Source: PLA3 sp964592235 (GTDB taxonomy: Bacteria > Planctomycetota > Phycisphaerae > UBA1845 > UTPLA1). Taken from it: a stretch of DNA of 64,000 nucleotides. The translations under genes and the position numbers were made by a program. The DNA lies in contig CAZQCF010000005.1 in NCBI GenBank assembly GCA_964592235.1, positions 62,001-126,000 on the forward strand. Direction: 5' to 3'. Of this stretch, positions 1 through 9,331 are shown piece after piece (positions within the stretch are counted from its first letter, which is position 1; every line of letters starts with the position of its first letter). A model generated the notes under the pieces. It made no database searches and was not told the origin of the DNA. It saw only the letters and a list, made by a program, of their open reading frames with translations.

Positions 1-104
1 TTGGCCGCGCTCCCTTGGTCGGTAGCTTCAAATCGCTCCCGGCGATGGACGTGTTCGGGTGTCGGTGGCAACCATGGTCGTGGTGCGGCCAGTCAGAAAA
101 GCGC

Positions 105-140
105 AAAAAAAAGGCCCGCGGTCGATGAGGACCACGGGCC
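105..140 (-). terminator. Rho-independent terminator
   Basis: On the minus strand a GC-rich hairpin (arms about 113-123 and 129-140, one mismatch) is followed by a run of eight T (105-112). It lies 79 bases past the stop of the minus-strand dockerin-type gene and should end that transcript. Confidence 0.8.
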
Positions 141-218
141 GGGGTTGATCGTCAGATGGTAGCTTGACCGCGGCATCGGCCGCATGGGCCTAAGGCTGAC
201 CGGTGTGCGGTACCGATT

Positions 219-1715
219 TCAGCAGCCGTTGCCGGCGAGCAGCAGGTTGACGAACTCATCCACGTCGTCGTTATCAAGTCCGCCGCTGGTGGGAGGCGCC
301 GTTTGAGCGCAGTTGCTGGTTCCCATTGCGCCGATGAACATCTGCGTGAAGTTGGCGATGTCGCCGCCGTCGATCTTGTTGTCGCCGTTTACATCGCCGG
401 GGCAGGCACAGCTTGGCACGCTGGGAATAACCGTTGACTCCTGCAGAGTCTGCGCGCCGGGCTTGAACTGAACCAGCGTGGCACGGCCGGAGGTCGGAGC
501 GACGTTGGCGTCGAACCGGAAGTTGTACATGGTGCCCCAGCGCAGGGCGTTGGCGTTGGGGTTCTGTGCATACGTGTGCGCACAGGTCCACGTCACCGCG
601 CCGCCGGAAAAGACACCGGACCAATCTGTACCATCGCGATTGACCCAGCTCTCGCCGTCGCCGTCGTTGTACTCGACATCGCGGAAGCCGATGTTGGTGA
701 CGGTCGTGCCAGGATCGACCGGAATGCTGAACGAATAGATCGAGCGGTCGGAGTTCAGATTGTGAACCGCGTACTCATAGTGCCAGACGCCGCCGCCCAG
801 ATCGGTAGCCTTCGCGCCGATGATAACGCGGGCAATGGTGAGATCGGGATCGGCATTCGCATCCTCGGGCGTAGTGACGTTTGTGATGGTCACGCTGGGA
901 TCAAAGGCTTGCCAGGCCATGATGGCGGGCTGCTGGCGTTGGGTCTCGATATTCGGGTTCGATCCGAAGTAACCAAAAGTGCCGCTATTGTAAGAGACCT
1001 GCCGATACGAGGCGTTGTTGTACTTGTTGCCGGATTCGGCGTCATCGGGAGACACATATTGGCCTTCGACGTAGTAACGAACCGGGCCAAGCTGGTTGGT
1101 CGCTGTTTCAAGATCCGTAATGCGGACGCGCAATCTGCGAGCCACGCTTCCGGAGAAACCGGGCGCGCCGGAAGGATGAGTGTGAGCGCCGGTCGTTGCG
1201 TTCACCGCCCACTTCGGGCCGGCGCTACTCTGACCGCCATTGCGGCTGGCGGTGTACGGATCGGAGCAACCCACGCCCAGACGCGAGCCGGTGCCGGACG
1301 GCTGGCAGTTGGAGCAGCAGGCGGTTTGTTGCAGGGCCGTGAAACCATGCTTGAGCCAGCTTTGGCCGATTTGTTCAAAGCGATAGGCGCCGTTGAATTG
1401 CTTCAAGCGGAACAGATTCTGTCCGATGACGGGATGGGTCAAAGCGGGGGAGGCATCCCAGCGGAGCTGGGCATTGCCCAGATTGCAGGAGGTCGTACCC
1501 ACCGACAGCGCTTCGTAGGTGCTGTCTGCAGTGTAATTGGTGATCTCCTGACCGCTCTGAATCTGTCCAAGCGTACCGACGATGACATCCGGACCGCTGG
1601 ACTGCTGGCCGGAACCGGGGCAGCCCTGGGCGAAGACATCGCCGGGTGACAGAATCAAGACAGCGGTCGCCAAAGCGACAAGACCACCCCACACCTGTTT
1701 ACAACATGACTGCAT
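219..1715 (-). CDS. Secreted protein with C-terminal dockerin-like repeat
   Basis: Predicted exported protein of 498 aa with no known activity. Residues 1-30 form a signal peptide (hydrophobic core, likely cut after VFA). The body is rich in Gly, Asn, Ser and Thr and looks beta-structured. Near the C-terminus (about residues 440-498) comes a dockerin-type I-like region, with DVNGDNKIDGGDI as the first calcium loop and an Asp-rich second half (DNDDVDEF), ending in Cys. Such tails are common on exported planctomycete proteins, where their partner is usually unknown. The start is supported by GAGGGAG seven bases before the ATG. A terminator follows the gene. Export and calcium binding are inferred. 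Confidence 0.85.
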   Translation of the reverse strand: MQSCCKQVWGGLVALATAVLILSPGDVFAQGCPGSGQQSSGPDVIVGTLGQIQSGQEITNYTADSTYEALSVGTTSCNLGNAQLRWDASPALTHPVIGQNLFRLKQFNGAYRFEQIGQSWLKHGFTALQQTACCSNCQPSGTGSRLGVGCSDPYTASRNGGQSSAGPKWAVNATTGAHTHPSGAPGFSGSVARRLRVRITDLETATNQLGPVRYYVEGQYVSPDDAESGNKYNNASYRQVSYNSGTFGYFGSNPNIETQRQQPAIMAWQAFDPSVTITNVTTPEDANADPDLTIARVIIGAKATDLGGGVWHYEYAVHNLNSDRSIYSFSIPVDPGTTVTNIGFRDVEYNDGDGESWVNRDGTDWSGVFSGGAVTWTCAHTYAQNPNANALRWGTMYNFRFDANVAPTSGRATLVQFKPGAQTLQESTVIPSVPSCACPGDVNGDNKIDGGDIANFTQMFIGAMGTSNCAQTAPPTSGGLDNDDVDEFVNLLLAGNGC

Positions 1716-2045
1716 AATGAAACTCCCTCAAGCGGCAGTGATGGCCGCTCTGTTCATTCGCAGGCGCAACCATGCGCCCGCGCACTACCCAACTCAAATC
1801 GAACACCCACCTCCAGCGGGATCCACGAGGTTTGCAGTGTCTAGGATAGCATGAATGGCCGGTCCAAGTCCAGACCGCAGGACCGGAAATACGCCTGATC
1901 GGAACTTTCCTGGACAAGGAACTGTGCCTGGCTGCACTACGCCAAGTCAGCCGCACGGCGGCAGCCCGACGAATCCCGCATCCGAGCAAAAGCACGCATC
2001 TCGAACGGGGAAATCACCGGCCTGTTCATTATTGCGCAGGGCAGA
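1716..2045. other. Intergenic region without a supported gene
   Basis: This stretch separates two minus-strand genes and must hold the promoter of the dockerin-type gene. I see no convincing coding sequence. A small inverted repeat, CCGGTCC/GGACCGG (1859-1865 and 1880-1886), has no T run and could be a weak transcript end for the upstream glycosyltransferase gene. Confidence 0.5.
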
Positions 2046-3833
2046 TCAGGGCCTTGCGGAGCCTCTAAGTCGATCCCGGCGCCCATATACCCAGGCCACT
2101 TCGAGCGGCCCGCGGTGGACCGCGTAAGCTACCTCGAACTGTGCTTCGAGCAGGGCTGCGGGCGGCCAGTCGGGCGGCCGATCGCCGTAGCCCAGACGGT
2201 TATTGATGTGCAGAAGAATCCAGTCTGCCTGCTGGATATCGGGTTGGGGCGGCAATTCGTCGGATTCTTCGGTCAGCCCGCGGGGCGTCAGGTAGAGGGG
2301 TCTGTGGAGCGAACCAACTGCATTTCGCACGATGCGATCTTCCCAGAGGAAGCTCACAACCTGTTCGGCGGGGCGGACGTGCTCACTCTTCGCGCACCAT
2401 TCAAGAAGTTCCTCCACGCCATCGCTGGGAGTCTGAATGAGATTGCGGTACCCCCGCGATTCGCGGCCCATCCAGCGGTCGCCGACGCGGTCGTAACCAT
2501 AAAGGTGGAAGTACGGATACGCCGTTGCAATACGAATTCCTAAATGTACGAAGCAGACACAGATCAGGGTGACGGCCAGGGCCGAAGCGGGCGCGCTGCG
2601 CAGCCGGAGCCGGCGGACGGTTTCGACGGCGAAGGCAGCCGTGAGAACGATCATCAATGGATAAACGCCCATCAGGTAGAACGTTTGTCGCAGCGGGAGC
2701 AGACAAATCAGGACAATGTAAAAAATGATCGCGATGATGCAGGGCCGCCAGCGCCCGTCAGAACGCTCGACAAAGGCTGCGTAGAGCAGGGCGACCGCCG
2801 TCAGCAGGCCGAATGGAATGGAGAGCTTGATGAGAATAATGCCGGTGTAGAGTCGAAGGTGATCGCTCCAGAGGGCGAGCGGGATACTGTTGTCCCACCG
2901 CAACGTTCTGCGTGCGATCTCGCGAAGAATGTCGTGTGAGGTGAGGTGCGCTGGCATGAGGGCGCCGAAGGTCAGACCGCCCAGCATGAGCATCGCGACG
3001 AGTCGCCCGATCGGCGTCGCTGGCAGCGATGCACCCTGAAACAGAACCCGGACCACGGTGACCACCCACGCAACGGCCGCGAAACCCCACGCGAAAACCG
3101 CCCAATCGCGCGAAGTCATGGCAAGCAGGGCGGCGCAAAGCGAGGCCGCGAGACCGGCGAGGAGCAAGCCAATCAACCAGCGGTCCATCTTGCGGTGCGA
3201 TGGGGACCCGCTGGTGCTTTCCGTCGCGGTTCGCGGCGTGCGCGAGGAAGTCGCCAGAACGCCGAAGACCGGGACCAGAAAGATCGCGAACAGCTTCGCG
3301 CCGGTCGCCAGGCCGAGGAGGACCCCTGCGAGGAGCCATCGAGCCGGTGTCGGACGTCGCACGTCGTGAAGGAAGGCGAGCAGCGCGGCGACGACCGCGC
3401 AGGAAAAAGCGATGTCGCCTTCGGTCATGGCGATGCGCGCGAAAGAGAGGAAGTAGGGCGAAGCGGCGAGCAGGGTCGCAGCGAGAATCGCCGTCCAGCC
3501 GCCGAACAGAACGTGCGCCAGCGCAGCCGAAAGGATGATGGTAAGACCGCCGAGGACGAGGCTGACATCGCGACAGAGTTGTAAATCGCTGCGGCCGGTA
3601 AGCTTCATGGCCGCGGCGCAGAGGTACATGGGCAGGCGGGTTTGCGAAGCGTCGAGCGCGGGGGACTCGCCGCGCAACGGGTCGTCGCGCAGGGCGACGG
3701 CGATATCGTGATCGACTTGTTCGTCCCAGAGGGTCTCGAGTTTCGCGGCGGAGTCGCGCGCGAGCATCATGGCGGCCAGCGCGACGATCGCGGCGTAGAT
3801 CAGGCAGCTTCGACGGGAAGGAGTGTCCGGCAT
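2046..3833 (-). CDS. GT-C family glycosyltransferase (ArnT/PMT-like membrane protein)
   Basis: Polytopic membrane protein of 595 aa. The first transmembrane segment (about residues 9-25) is followed by an acidic first loop (WDEQVDHDIA), the place where GT-C enzymes of the GT39/GT83 type carry catalytic acids. About ten further hydrophobic segments run to residue 420, then a soluble C-terminal domain of some 150 residues. Enzymes of this fold move a sugar from a polyprenyl-phosphate donor to a lipid or protein on the outer face of the inner membrane; donor and acceptor cannot be read from the sequence. The gene begins 15 bases after the stop of the preceding minus-strand gene, so the two are probably cotranscribed. 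Confidence 0.75.
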   Translation of the reverse strand: MPDTPSRRSCLIYAAIVALAAMMLARDSAAKLETLWDEQVDHDIAVALRDDPLRGESPALDASQTRLPMYLCAAAMKLTGRSDLQLCRDVSLVLGGLTIILSAALAHVLFGGWTAILAATLLAASPYFLSFARIAMTEGDIAFSCAVVAALLAFLHDVRRPTPARWLLAGVLLGLATGAKLFAIFLVPVFGVLATSSRTPRTATESTSGSPSHRKMDRWLIGLLLAGLAASLCAALLAMTSRDWAVFAWGFAAVAWVVTVVRVLFQGASLPATPIGRLVAMLMLGGLTFGALMPAHLTSHDILREIARRTLRWDNSIPLALWSDHLRLYTGIILIKLSIPFGLLTAVALLYAAFVERSDGRWRPCIIAIIFYIVLICLLPLRQTFYLMGVYPLMIVLTAAFAVETVRRLRLRSAPASALAVTLICVCFVHLGIRIATAYPYFHLYGYDRVGDRWMGRESRGYRNLIQTPSDGVEELLEWCAKSEHVRPAEQVVSFLWEDRIVRNAVGSLHRPLYLTPRGLTEESDELPPQPDIQQADWILLHINNRLGYGDRPPDWPPAALLEAQFEVAYAVHRGPLEVAWVYGRRDRLRGSARP

Positions 3834-3848
3834 CGTCCGCCGAGAGCG

Positions 3849-4604
3849 TTAAGGTTGCGAAGCAATGGCCTGTGCCAATGGGTTGACCACGAGTGGGACG
3901 ATTTTTTCGCTGACCCATTCCTCCGCGCGGAGGGTCAATTGCCTGTGGACATCCAGGAGCGACTCGCCCTCGGTGAAGCCCCAGTATTTTCGCACGGTGA
4001 GGAACACACCCAGCGGCTGCTGTTCGAACTGCTGGGTACGCACTTCATAAGTGGAAGTGCGGCTCTTGATCTCCAAATACACTTGTGTATCGCAGTTTTC
4101 AGTGATGGCGACACCAAGAAACGGCTGGGCGTCGATGACCTGTGCCGGGCCGTCCTGCGTGACCAGCCCGGCCAGCGGTCCTTCGGAGAAAAACGTGTCG
4201 GCGATCAGTTGATCGTGGTTGCCGCGAAATTCGAGATCGAACCCATAGACGACTTCGAGGTGGTCGTAGTCCAGTTCGCCGAGGGTCAGGTGGTACGGCG
4301 CCATTTTCAGGACGACCTGTCCGAAATGCTCGGCATCGTGGGTTGTGCCGGGGTTGAAATGCCCCAGGCGCAGAGCCGACTCGTCAAGCCGCAGCCAGCG
4401 CCGCGCGCCATCGACGGCCTCATCCTCCTCCAGCAGCAGCGCGCTGTCTTCGCGACGGCGCAGCTTTCGGAGCGTCGGAAACTCGCGCTTGACGCTGTCG
4501 AAGAAATGGAGAACAGTCTCGCGCTCCAGCGCCAGATCGAGCTTGAGAAACAACCGCGTAGCGATATGAAAATCGTCGCAATTGGCACCGAACGCTGCGC
4601 TCAT
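3849..4604 (-). CDS. Unrecognised conserved-looking soluble protein
   Basis: Soluble protein of 251 aa without signal peptide or membrane segment; I do not recognise the family. It has an N-terminal half rich in charged residues, several beta-prone stretches in the middle, and ends in a hydrophobic helix (VSEKIVPLVVNPLAQAIA). An upstream in-frame extension to 4760 exists, but the ATG at 4604 is preceded by a good GGGAGG ribosome site and is preferred. It is the first gene of a probable two-gene operon with the downstream GT-C glycosyltransferase. No function is proposed. Confidence 0.65.
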   Translation of the reverse strand: MSAAFGANCDDFHIATRLFLKLDLALERETVLHFFDSVKREFPTLRKLRRREDSALLLEEDEAVDGARRWLRLDESALRLGHFNPGTTHDAEHFGQVVLKMAPYHLTLGELDYDHLEVVYGFDLEFRGNHDQLIADTFFSEGPLAGLVTQDGPAQVIDAQPFLGVAITENCDTQVYLEIKSRTSTYEVRTQQFEQQPLGVFLTVRKYWGFTEGESLLDVHRQLTLRAEEWVSEKIVPLVVNPLAQAIASQP

Positions 4605-4843
4605 GGCTCCATCCTCCCGAGCGGCGGGCCGCCCTACAACGGCTTCATTATGTCGTGCGGAACAATCCGTGGCAACCCACGCGACGTATCGCAATGGTCG
4701 GCGCGACGGCGCGCGTGCGTGTTGGATGAATCTTGACGAATCGCCTCGCACGCGGAACAATTCAGGGGCGTTTTCAATCGGGTCGGCGTGCGTTGCGGAA
4801 TGCCCGGCCGGGTTTGCTGTGCGCCCGTCCGGCGTGAGATGCT

Positions 4844-6247
4844 ATGCCCAAGCGAAATGTCGCGTGGATTCTCGTGATTGCGGTCATCACGCTGCTGATG
4901 TGGCAGCTTCCGCAGAAAATCGCCGAGCGTGACGTGATTTACCGCGCCTTCGGTCCGCTGGCCGACGCGCGAGCGCAGATTCACAAGCGCTACGTCAACG
5001 TAACCGATGATGATCAACTCGTCCGAGCCGCGGTCGACGCCGGCATTCGTGCGATGGTCGCGCAGCTGCATGATTCTCACGCTATTTACTTGAGCCAGGC
5101 CGAGTACGAGCGCTTTCGAAGCCGCACCGACGGCATCTTCGGCGGCATCGGCGTCGACGTCTGGTCGACGCCGGCGGGGCTGGAAGTGTTAAGCCGTGAG
5201 CCCAACTCGCCCGCGGCCCAGGCCGGCATCTTGCCGGGTGACATCATTACGCACATCGACGGACAGGCCGCCAACACGCTGTCGCTGGTGGACGCGGTGA
5301 ATAATTTGCTCAACGGCCCGCCCGATACCGAGGCGGAGTTGACGATTGTTCGCCCGTCGGACTCGGTGGCGAAGCCGCCGCGCGTGATGCAGGTCCGGCG
5401 GACCGAGATCCACGTCGATTCGATCCGCGGCTGGCTGCGGCAGAGCGCCGGTGGGTGGAATTATGTGCTGGATCCGGTCGAGCGGCTGGCGTATGTGCGG
5501 CTGACGAAGTTCACCCAGGACGTGGACGAGCGGCTGGACAGCGTGATGGCGGGCCTGCTGCAGCAGGGGTTGCGCGGGCTGATCCTGGACCTGCGCGACA
5601 ACACGGGCGGACTGTTGGACAGCGCGCGCGAGACCGCAGACCGGTTCCTGGATGCGGGGTTGATTGTTCGCACGGGCGGTCGCCGGGTAGATGACAAGCA
5701 GTGGTTCGCGATGCGCGACGGGACGTACCCCGCGTTTCCGATGATCGTGCTGATCAATGGTTCGACGGCCAGTGCGGCAGAGATCGTGGCGGGCGCGCTG
5801 CGCGATCATCGGCGAGCGCTGGTGGTCGGCGAGCGAAGCTACGGCAAGGGCAGTGTTCAGGAAGTCGTGGAGCTGGACAACAACGGCGGCGCGATCAAGT
5901 TGACGACATCTTACTATTTTCTTCCAAGTGGTCAATGCATCGATCGGACTTTCCGCTCCGGCGCGAAGGATGCATGGGGCGTGATGCCGACGGTGGAAGT
6001 CGCCATGTCGGATCGCCAGCGAAAGAAATGCGTCGACGCCTGGCGCGAAGCGACGCGTGAACTGGTGCAACTCGCCTCGCAGCCAACGACGCAGCCTGCG
6101 TTGGAGGCGGTCGACGCCGCGACCGCGAGCCGGAAGTTGCTCGACGCCGACCTTCAGTTGAAGAAGGCCTACGAATTGCTGCTGGAGCGGTTGGCCTCGG
6201 GCGCGCCAGCGGATAGTCCGGCCACCACGCAACCGGCGGCAAACTGA
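4844..6247 (+). CDS. S41 family C-terminal processing protease
   Basis: Carboxyl-terminal processing serine protease of 467 aa (CtpA/Prc family), which trims or degrades exported proteins. An N-terminal signal anchor (residues 6-20) places it in the periplasm. A PDZ domain lies at about 85-165 (FGGIGVDV, GILPGDIITHIDG). The catalytic core follows, with the Ser nucleophile in TASAAE (Ser310) and the general-base Lys in YGKGSVQ (Lys335), 25 residues apart as in other family members. The tail is Thr/Gln/Ala-rich. The tsaD gene starts 23 bases downstream and may share its transcript. Confidence 0.92.
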   Translation: MPKRNVAWILVIAVITLLMWQLPQKIAERDVIYRAFGPLADARAQIHKRYVNVTDDDQLVRAAVDAGIRAMVAQLHDSHAIYLSQAEYERFRSRTDGIFGGIGVDVWSTPAGLEVLSREPNSPAAQAGILPGDIITHIDGQAANTLSLVDAVNNLLNGPPDTEAELTIVRPSDSVAKPPRVMQVRRTEIHVDSIRGWLRQSAGGWNYVLDPVERLAYVRLTKFTQDVDERLDSVMAGLLQQGLRGLILDLRDNTGGLLDSARETADRFLDAGLIVRTGGRRVDDKQWFAMRDGTYPAFPMIVLINGSTASAAEIVAGALRDHRRALVVGERSYGKGSVQEVVELDNNGGAIKLTTSYYFLPSGQCIDRTFRSGAKDAWGVMPTVEVAMSDRQRKKCVDAWREATRELVQLASQPTTQPALEAVDAATASRKLLDADLQLKKAYELLLERLASGAPADSPATTQPAAN

Positions 6248-6270
6248 CGCCGGCGCAGGGCCGCACCACG

Positions 6271-7287
6271 ATGAGCTTGATTCTGGGGATCGAAACCTCA
6301 TGCGATGAAACGGCGGCCGCCGTCGTGGAGGAGGGGCGCACCGTCCGCTCCAACCTGATCGCCACGCAATACGATCTTCATGCCAAATACGGCGGCGTCG
6401 TGCCGGAGTTGGCATCGCGCGCGCACCTTGAGCAGCTCGACGCTTTGATCCAGGAAGCGCTTGCCGAGGCGCGCGTGACGCCGGCCGACCTTGATGCCAT
6501 CGCCGTTACGTCGCGGCCGGGGTTAATCGGCTGCCTGCTGATCGGCGTGACCGCGGCGAAGGCATTGGCGTGGGCCTGGGGTAAGCCGATGATCGGCGTG
6601 GACCACATTGAGGCACACGCGACGAGCGCGGCCATCGCGCTGGATCACCGTCCGTGGCCTGCGTTGTCGCTCGTGGTGTCGGGCGGACATACGTCGTTGT
6701 TCCTGGTGCGCGACGTGGACGACATCAGACTCTTAGGAGCGACCGTCGACGACGCCGCGGGGGAGGCGTTCGACAAGGTCGCGAGTATTCTAAAGCTGGG
6801 GTATCCCGGTGGTCCGGTGGTGGATTCACGGGCGCGCGCGGGCGACCCCGGTCGCGTGCGGTTTCCGCGATCGATGCCGGGCGACGGCCTGGATTTCTCG
6901 TTCAGCGGATTAAAGACGGCCGTATTATATCACGTGCACGGACCAGGAAGGACCACAGGCGGTCTGGAGCGCCTAACGGCGCAGGACGTGAACGATGTCT
7001 GTGCGGCATTCTCCGAGGCCGTGGTCGACGTCCTCGTGGAACGTTCAATGCAGGCCGTGGATCGGACCGGTGTGACGACGCTGCTGCTGGGAGGCGGCGT
7101 GGCGGCGAACTCCCTGCTCCGGTCGCGCCTCGCGGAGCGATGCCGGGGCGGCGGTGTGAAATTGCATGTGACGCTGCCGGCCTATTGCACCGACAATGCG
7201 GCGATGATCGCAGCGCTGGGGCACAACCTGTTGCTTCGCGGACGGCGGGACCGCTTCCACCTGGCCGCGTCGGCAAGCCGCACTTGA
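6271..7287 (+). CDS. tsaD: tRNA N6-adenosine threonylcarbamoyltransferase
   Basis: TsaD transfers the threonylcarbamoyl group from TC-AMP to A37 of ANN-decoding tRNAs, working with TsaB and TsaE. The 338 aa protein opens with the ASKHA phosphate motif ILGIETSCDET, carries the metal-binding HIEAH (His112 and His116), the VSGGHTSL loop, and the C-terminal LGGGVAANSLLR and TDNAAMIA motifs. Length is normal. It follows the S41 protease gene by 23 bases. No other t6A gene lies nearby. Confidence 0.95.
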   Translation: MSLILGIETSCDETAAAVVEEGRTVRSNLIATQYDLHAKYGGVVPELASRAHLEQLDALIQEALAEARVTPADLDAIAVTSRPGLIGCLLIGVTAAKALAWAWGKPMIGVDHIEAHATSAAIALDHRPWPALSLVVSGGHTSLFLVRDVDDIRLLGATVDDAAGEAFDKVASILKLGYPGGPVVDSRARAGDPGRVRFPRSMPGDGLDFSFSGLKTAVLYHVHGPGRTTGGLERLTAQDVNDVCAAFSEAVVDVLVERSMQAVDRTGVTTLLLGGGVAANSLLRSRLAERCRGGGVKLHVTLPAYCTDNAAMIAALGHNLLLRGRRDRFHLAASASRT

Positions 7288-7550
7288 TTGGAAGGACGCC
7301 GGCGCTCCGGGCTAAACGGTTGATCCGCCGGAAGATACAACGTACAATCGATCGTCACCGCGGAGAAGACCTTCCAGTCGGACACGGTGCGACCGGGGTG
7401 CGAGGCGGCCCGATGTCCGGTAGCATGAATCACGCGGCAGCATGGACTTACAGCTGGAGTGTGCGGCTCATGGGTGGGTGAGCGCGGTGCGGTAATCGGG
7501 CCGACGCCCAGGGACGGCAAACAACCCTCGTAAGCGAATCAAACGGACGC

Positions 7551-9275
7551 ATGGCCAAGAAGCGCAAAAAGCTCGGAGAGATCCTTCAGGAGCAGGGGCT
7601 GCTGTCGCGTGACGATGCCGACCGCGCCGCCGTGTATGCGAGCAATAACCAGAAGCGCATCGGCGAGGCGCTGATCGAGCTGGAGATCGTCTCCGAAGAC
7701 GATGTCTACAAGGCGCTGGCCACCCAGCACGGCCTGGAGTACGTCGAGATCACCAAGGGCCTGATCCCGCCGGAAGTGCTGGCGCTCGTTCCAGACAAGA
7801 TCTGCAAACACAACCTGATCCTGCCGCTGGCGAGCGAGAACGGTCACATGAAGGTGATCATTCACGACCCGCTCGATCTCGACACGCTGGACATGCTTCG
7901 GTTTCGCCTTGGCGTGAGCGAGGTCATTCCCGTGATCTCGCCCAAGTCGCGGATCAAGGCGTATATTGACAAGTATCTCTCCGGCGCCGAACGATCGCTT
8001 GATGAGTTATCGCGCAGCCTGGATGCGTCGGTCGATGCGTCGCTCGATCAGGACGCGCGCGGCGTCAAGAAGACGTCCGCCAGTGAAGAAGACCCGGACG
8101 CCCCGATCATCAAGCTTATCAACATGATGATCAGTGAGGCCGTGCGAACGCGCGCCAGCGACATTCACGTCGAGCCGATGAGCGACCGCGTTCGAGTCCG
8201 GTATCGCGTTGACGGCGTGTGCCTCGAGCGCGAGAACGTGCCCAAGCGATTGCAGAATGCCGTAACGACCCGCATGAAAATCATGGCCGGCGTTGACATT
8301 GCCGAGAAGCGCGTTCCGCAGGACGGGCGCATCAAAATGCGCATCAGCGGCAAGGACATCGACTTTCGCGTGAGCTGCTGCCCGGCCGTGCACGGCGAAT
8401 CGATTGTGCTTCGTATTCTGCGGCCCGATTCCGCCTCCGTCGGCGTGCAGCAACTGGGATTCGAAGCGGACGACTACGAGCGCTTTACGAAGATCATTTC
8501 GCGACCCAACGGCATGTTTCTGGTCACCGGTCCGACCGGCTCCGGAAAGACGACCACGCTGTACGCGGCGCTGCAGGAACTCAATCGCCCCGACAAGAAG
8601 ATCATCACCGCCGAAGACCCAGTCGAATACGTGTTCCCCGGCATGAACCAGTGCCAGGTGCGCGAGGACATCGGCCTGGGGTTTGACAAGATTCTCCGCT
8701 CCATGCTGCGTCAGGCGCCGAACATCATCCTCGTCGGTGAAATCCGCGATCTGTCGGTCGGCGAAATCGCCGTGCAGGCGGCGCTGACCGGACACCTGGT
8801 GTTCTCGACACTGCACACCAACGACGCCCCCAGCGCCCTGACGCGTCTGACGGACATGGGTATCAAGCCCTTCCTGATCGCGAGCAGTGTGCAGGCGATC
8901 ATGGCGCAGCGGCTTGTGCGCATTTTGTGCAAGGAATGCCGCCAGCCCGACACGAACCCCGATCCGATCCAATTGAAGCTTTGCGGCTTCAAGCCCGAGC
9001 AGCTCGAAGGCAAGACGATCTACCGCCCTGGTGGTTGCTCGGCATGCAGCAACACGGGCTATCGCGGCCGGCGAGGCATCTTTGAGATGCTCATCATGAA
9101 CAGCGAGCTGCGTGAGCTGGCGTTCAACCGGGCCTCGGTGACGCAGGTGCGCCGCGCTGCCAAGGCCACCGGCATGCGCTCGCTGCTGGAGGACGGCCAG
9201 CGGAAAATCCTCGCCGGTTCAACTTCGGTGGAGGAGATCCTGCGCATCGCACAGGACGAAGTCAGCACGAGTTGA
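7551..9275 (+). CDS. GspE/PilB family secretion ATPase (first copy)
   Basis: Cytoplasmic hexameric ATPase of 574 aa that powers assembly of a type IV pilus or type II secretion pseudopilus. An N-terminal T2SSE_N domain (about 1-150) opens with KLGEILQEQGLLS. The ATPase core has Walker A GPTGSGKTTT (about 326-335), Asp and His boxes, Walker B (IILVGEIRD) and a zinc-binding pair CKEC/CSAC near 465-505. It starts a same-strand series of three such ATPases (this one, PilT, PilB-like), with no pilin, PilC platform or secretin gene next to them. Whether this copy serves the pilus or a T2SS cannot be decided here. Confidence 0.9.
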   Translation: MAKKRKKLGEILQEQGLLSRDDADRAAVYASNNQKRIGEALIELEIVSEDDVYKALATQHGLEYVEITKGLIPPEVLALVPDKICKHNLILPLASENGHMKVIIHDPLDLDTLDMLRFRLGVSEVIPVISPKSRIKAYIDKYLSGAERSLDELSRSLDASVDASLDQDARGVKKTSASEEDPDAPIIKLINMMISEAVRTRASDIHVEPMSDRVRVRYRVDGVCLERENVPKRLQNAVTTRMKIMAGVDIAEKRVPQDGRIKMRISGKDIDFRVSCCPAVHGESIVLRILRPDSASVGVQQLGFEADDYERFTKIISRPNGMFLVTGPTGSGKTTTLYAALQELNRPDKKIITAEDPVEYVFPGMNQCQVREDIGLGFDKILRSMLRQAPNIILVGEIRDLSVGEIAVQAALTGHLVFSTLHTNDAPSALTRLTDMGIKPFLIASSVQAIMAQRLVRILCKECRQPDTNPDPIQLKLCGFKPEQLEGKTIYRPGGCSACSNTGYRGRRGIFEMLIMNSELRELAFNRASVTQVRRAAKATGMRSLLEDGQRKILAGSTSVEEILRIAQDEVSTS

Positions 9276-9331
9276 CGAACAGCGTTTTGGTGGACACGAA
9301 TTAATACGGGCGTCGGACCCGGTAGGCATCC

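Noticed and set aside
1..170. Frame open from the left edge on the plus strand
   Set aside because: It runs through the terminator hairpin and A run, with no protein-like composition. Positions 4-25 only weakly resemble the REP unit.
576..1649. 357 aa open frame on the plus strand
   Set aside because: Antisense to the dockerin-type gene, which has a signal peptide, a ribosome site and a terminator.
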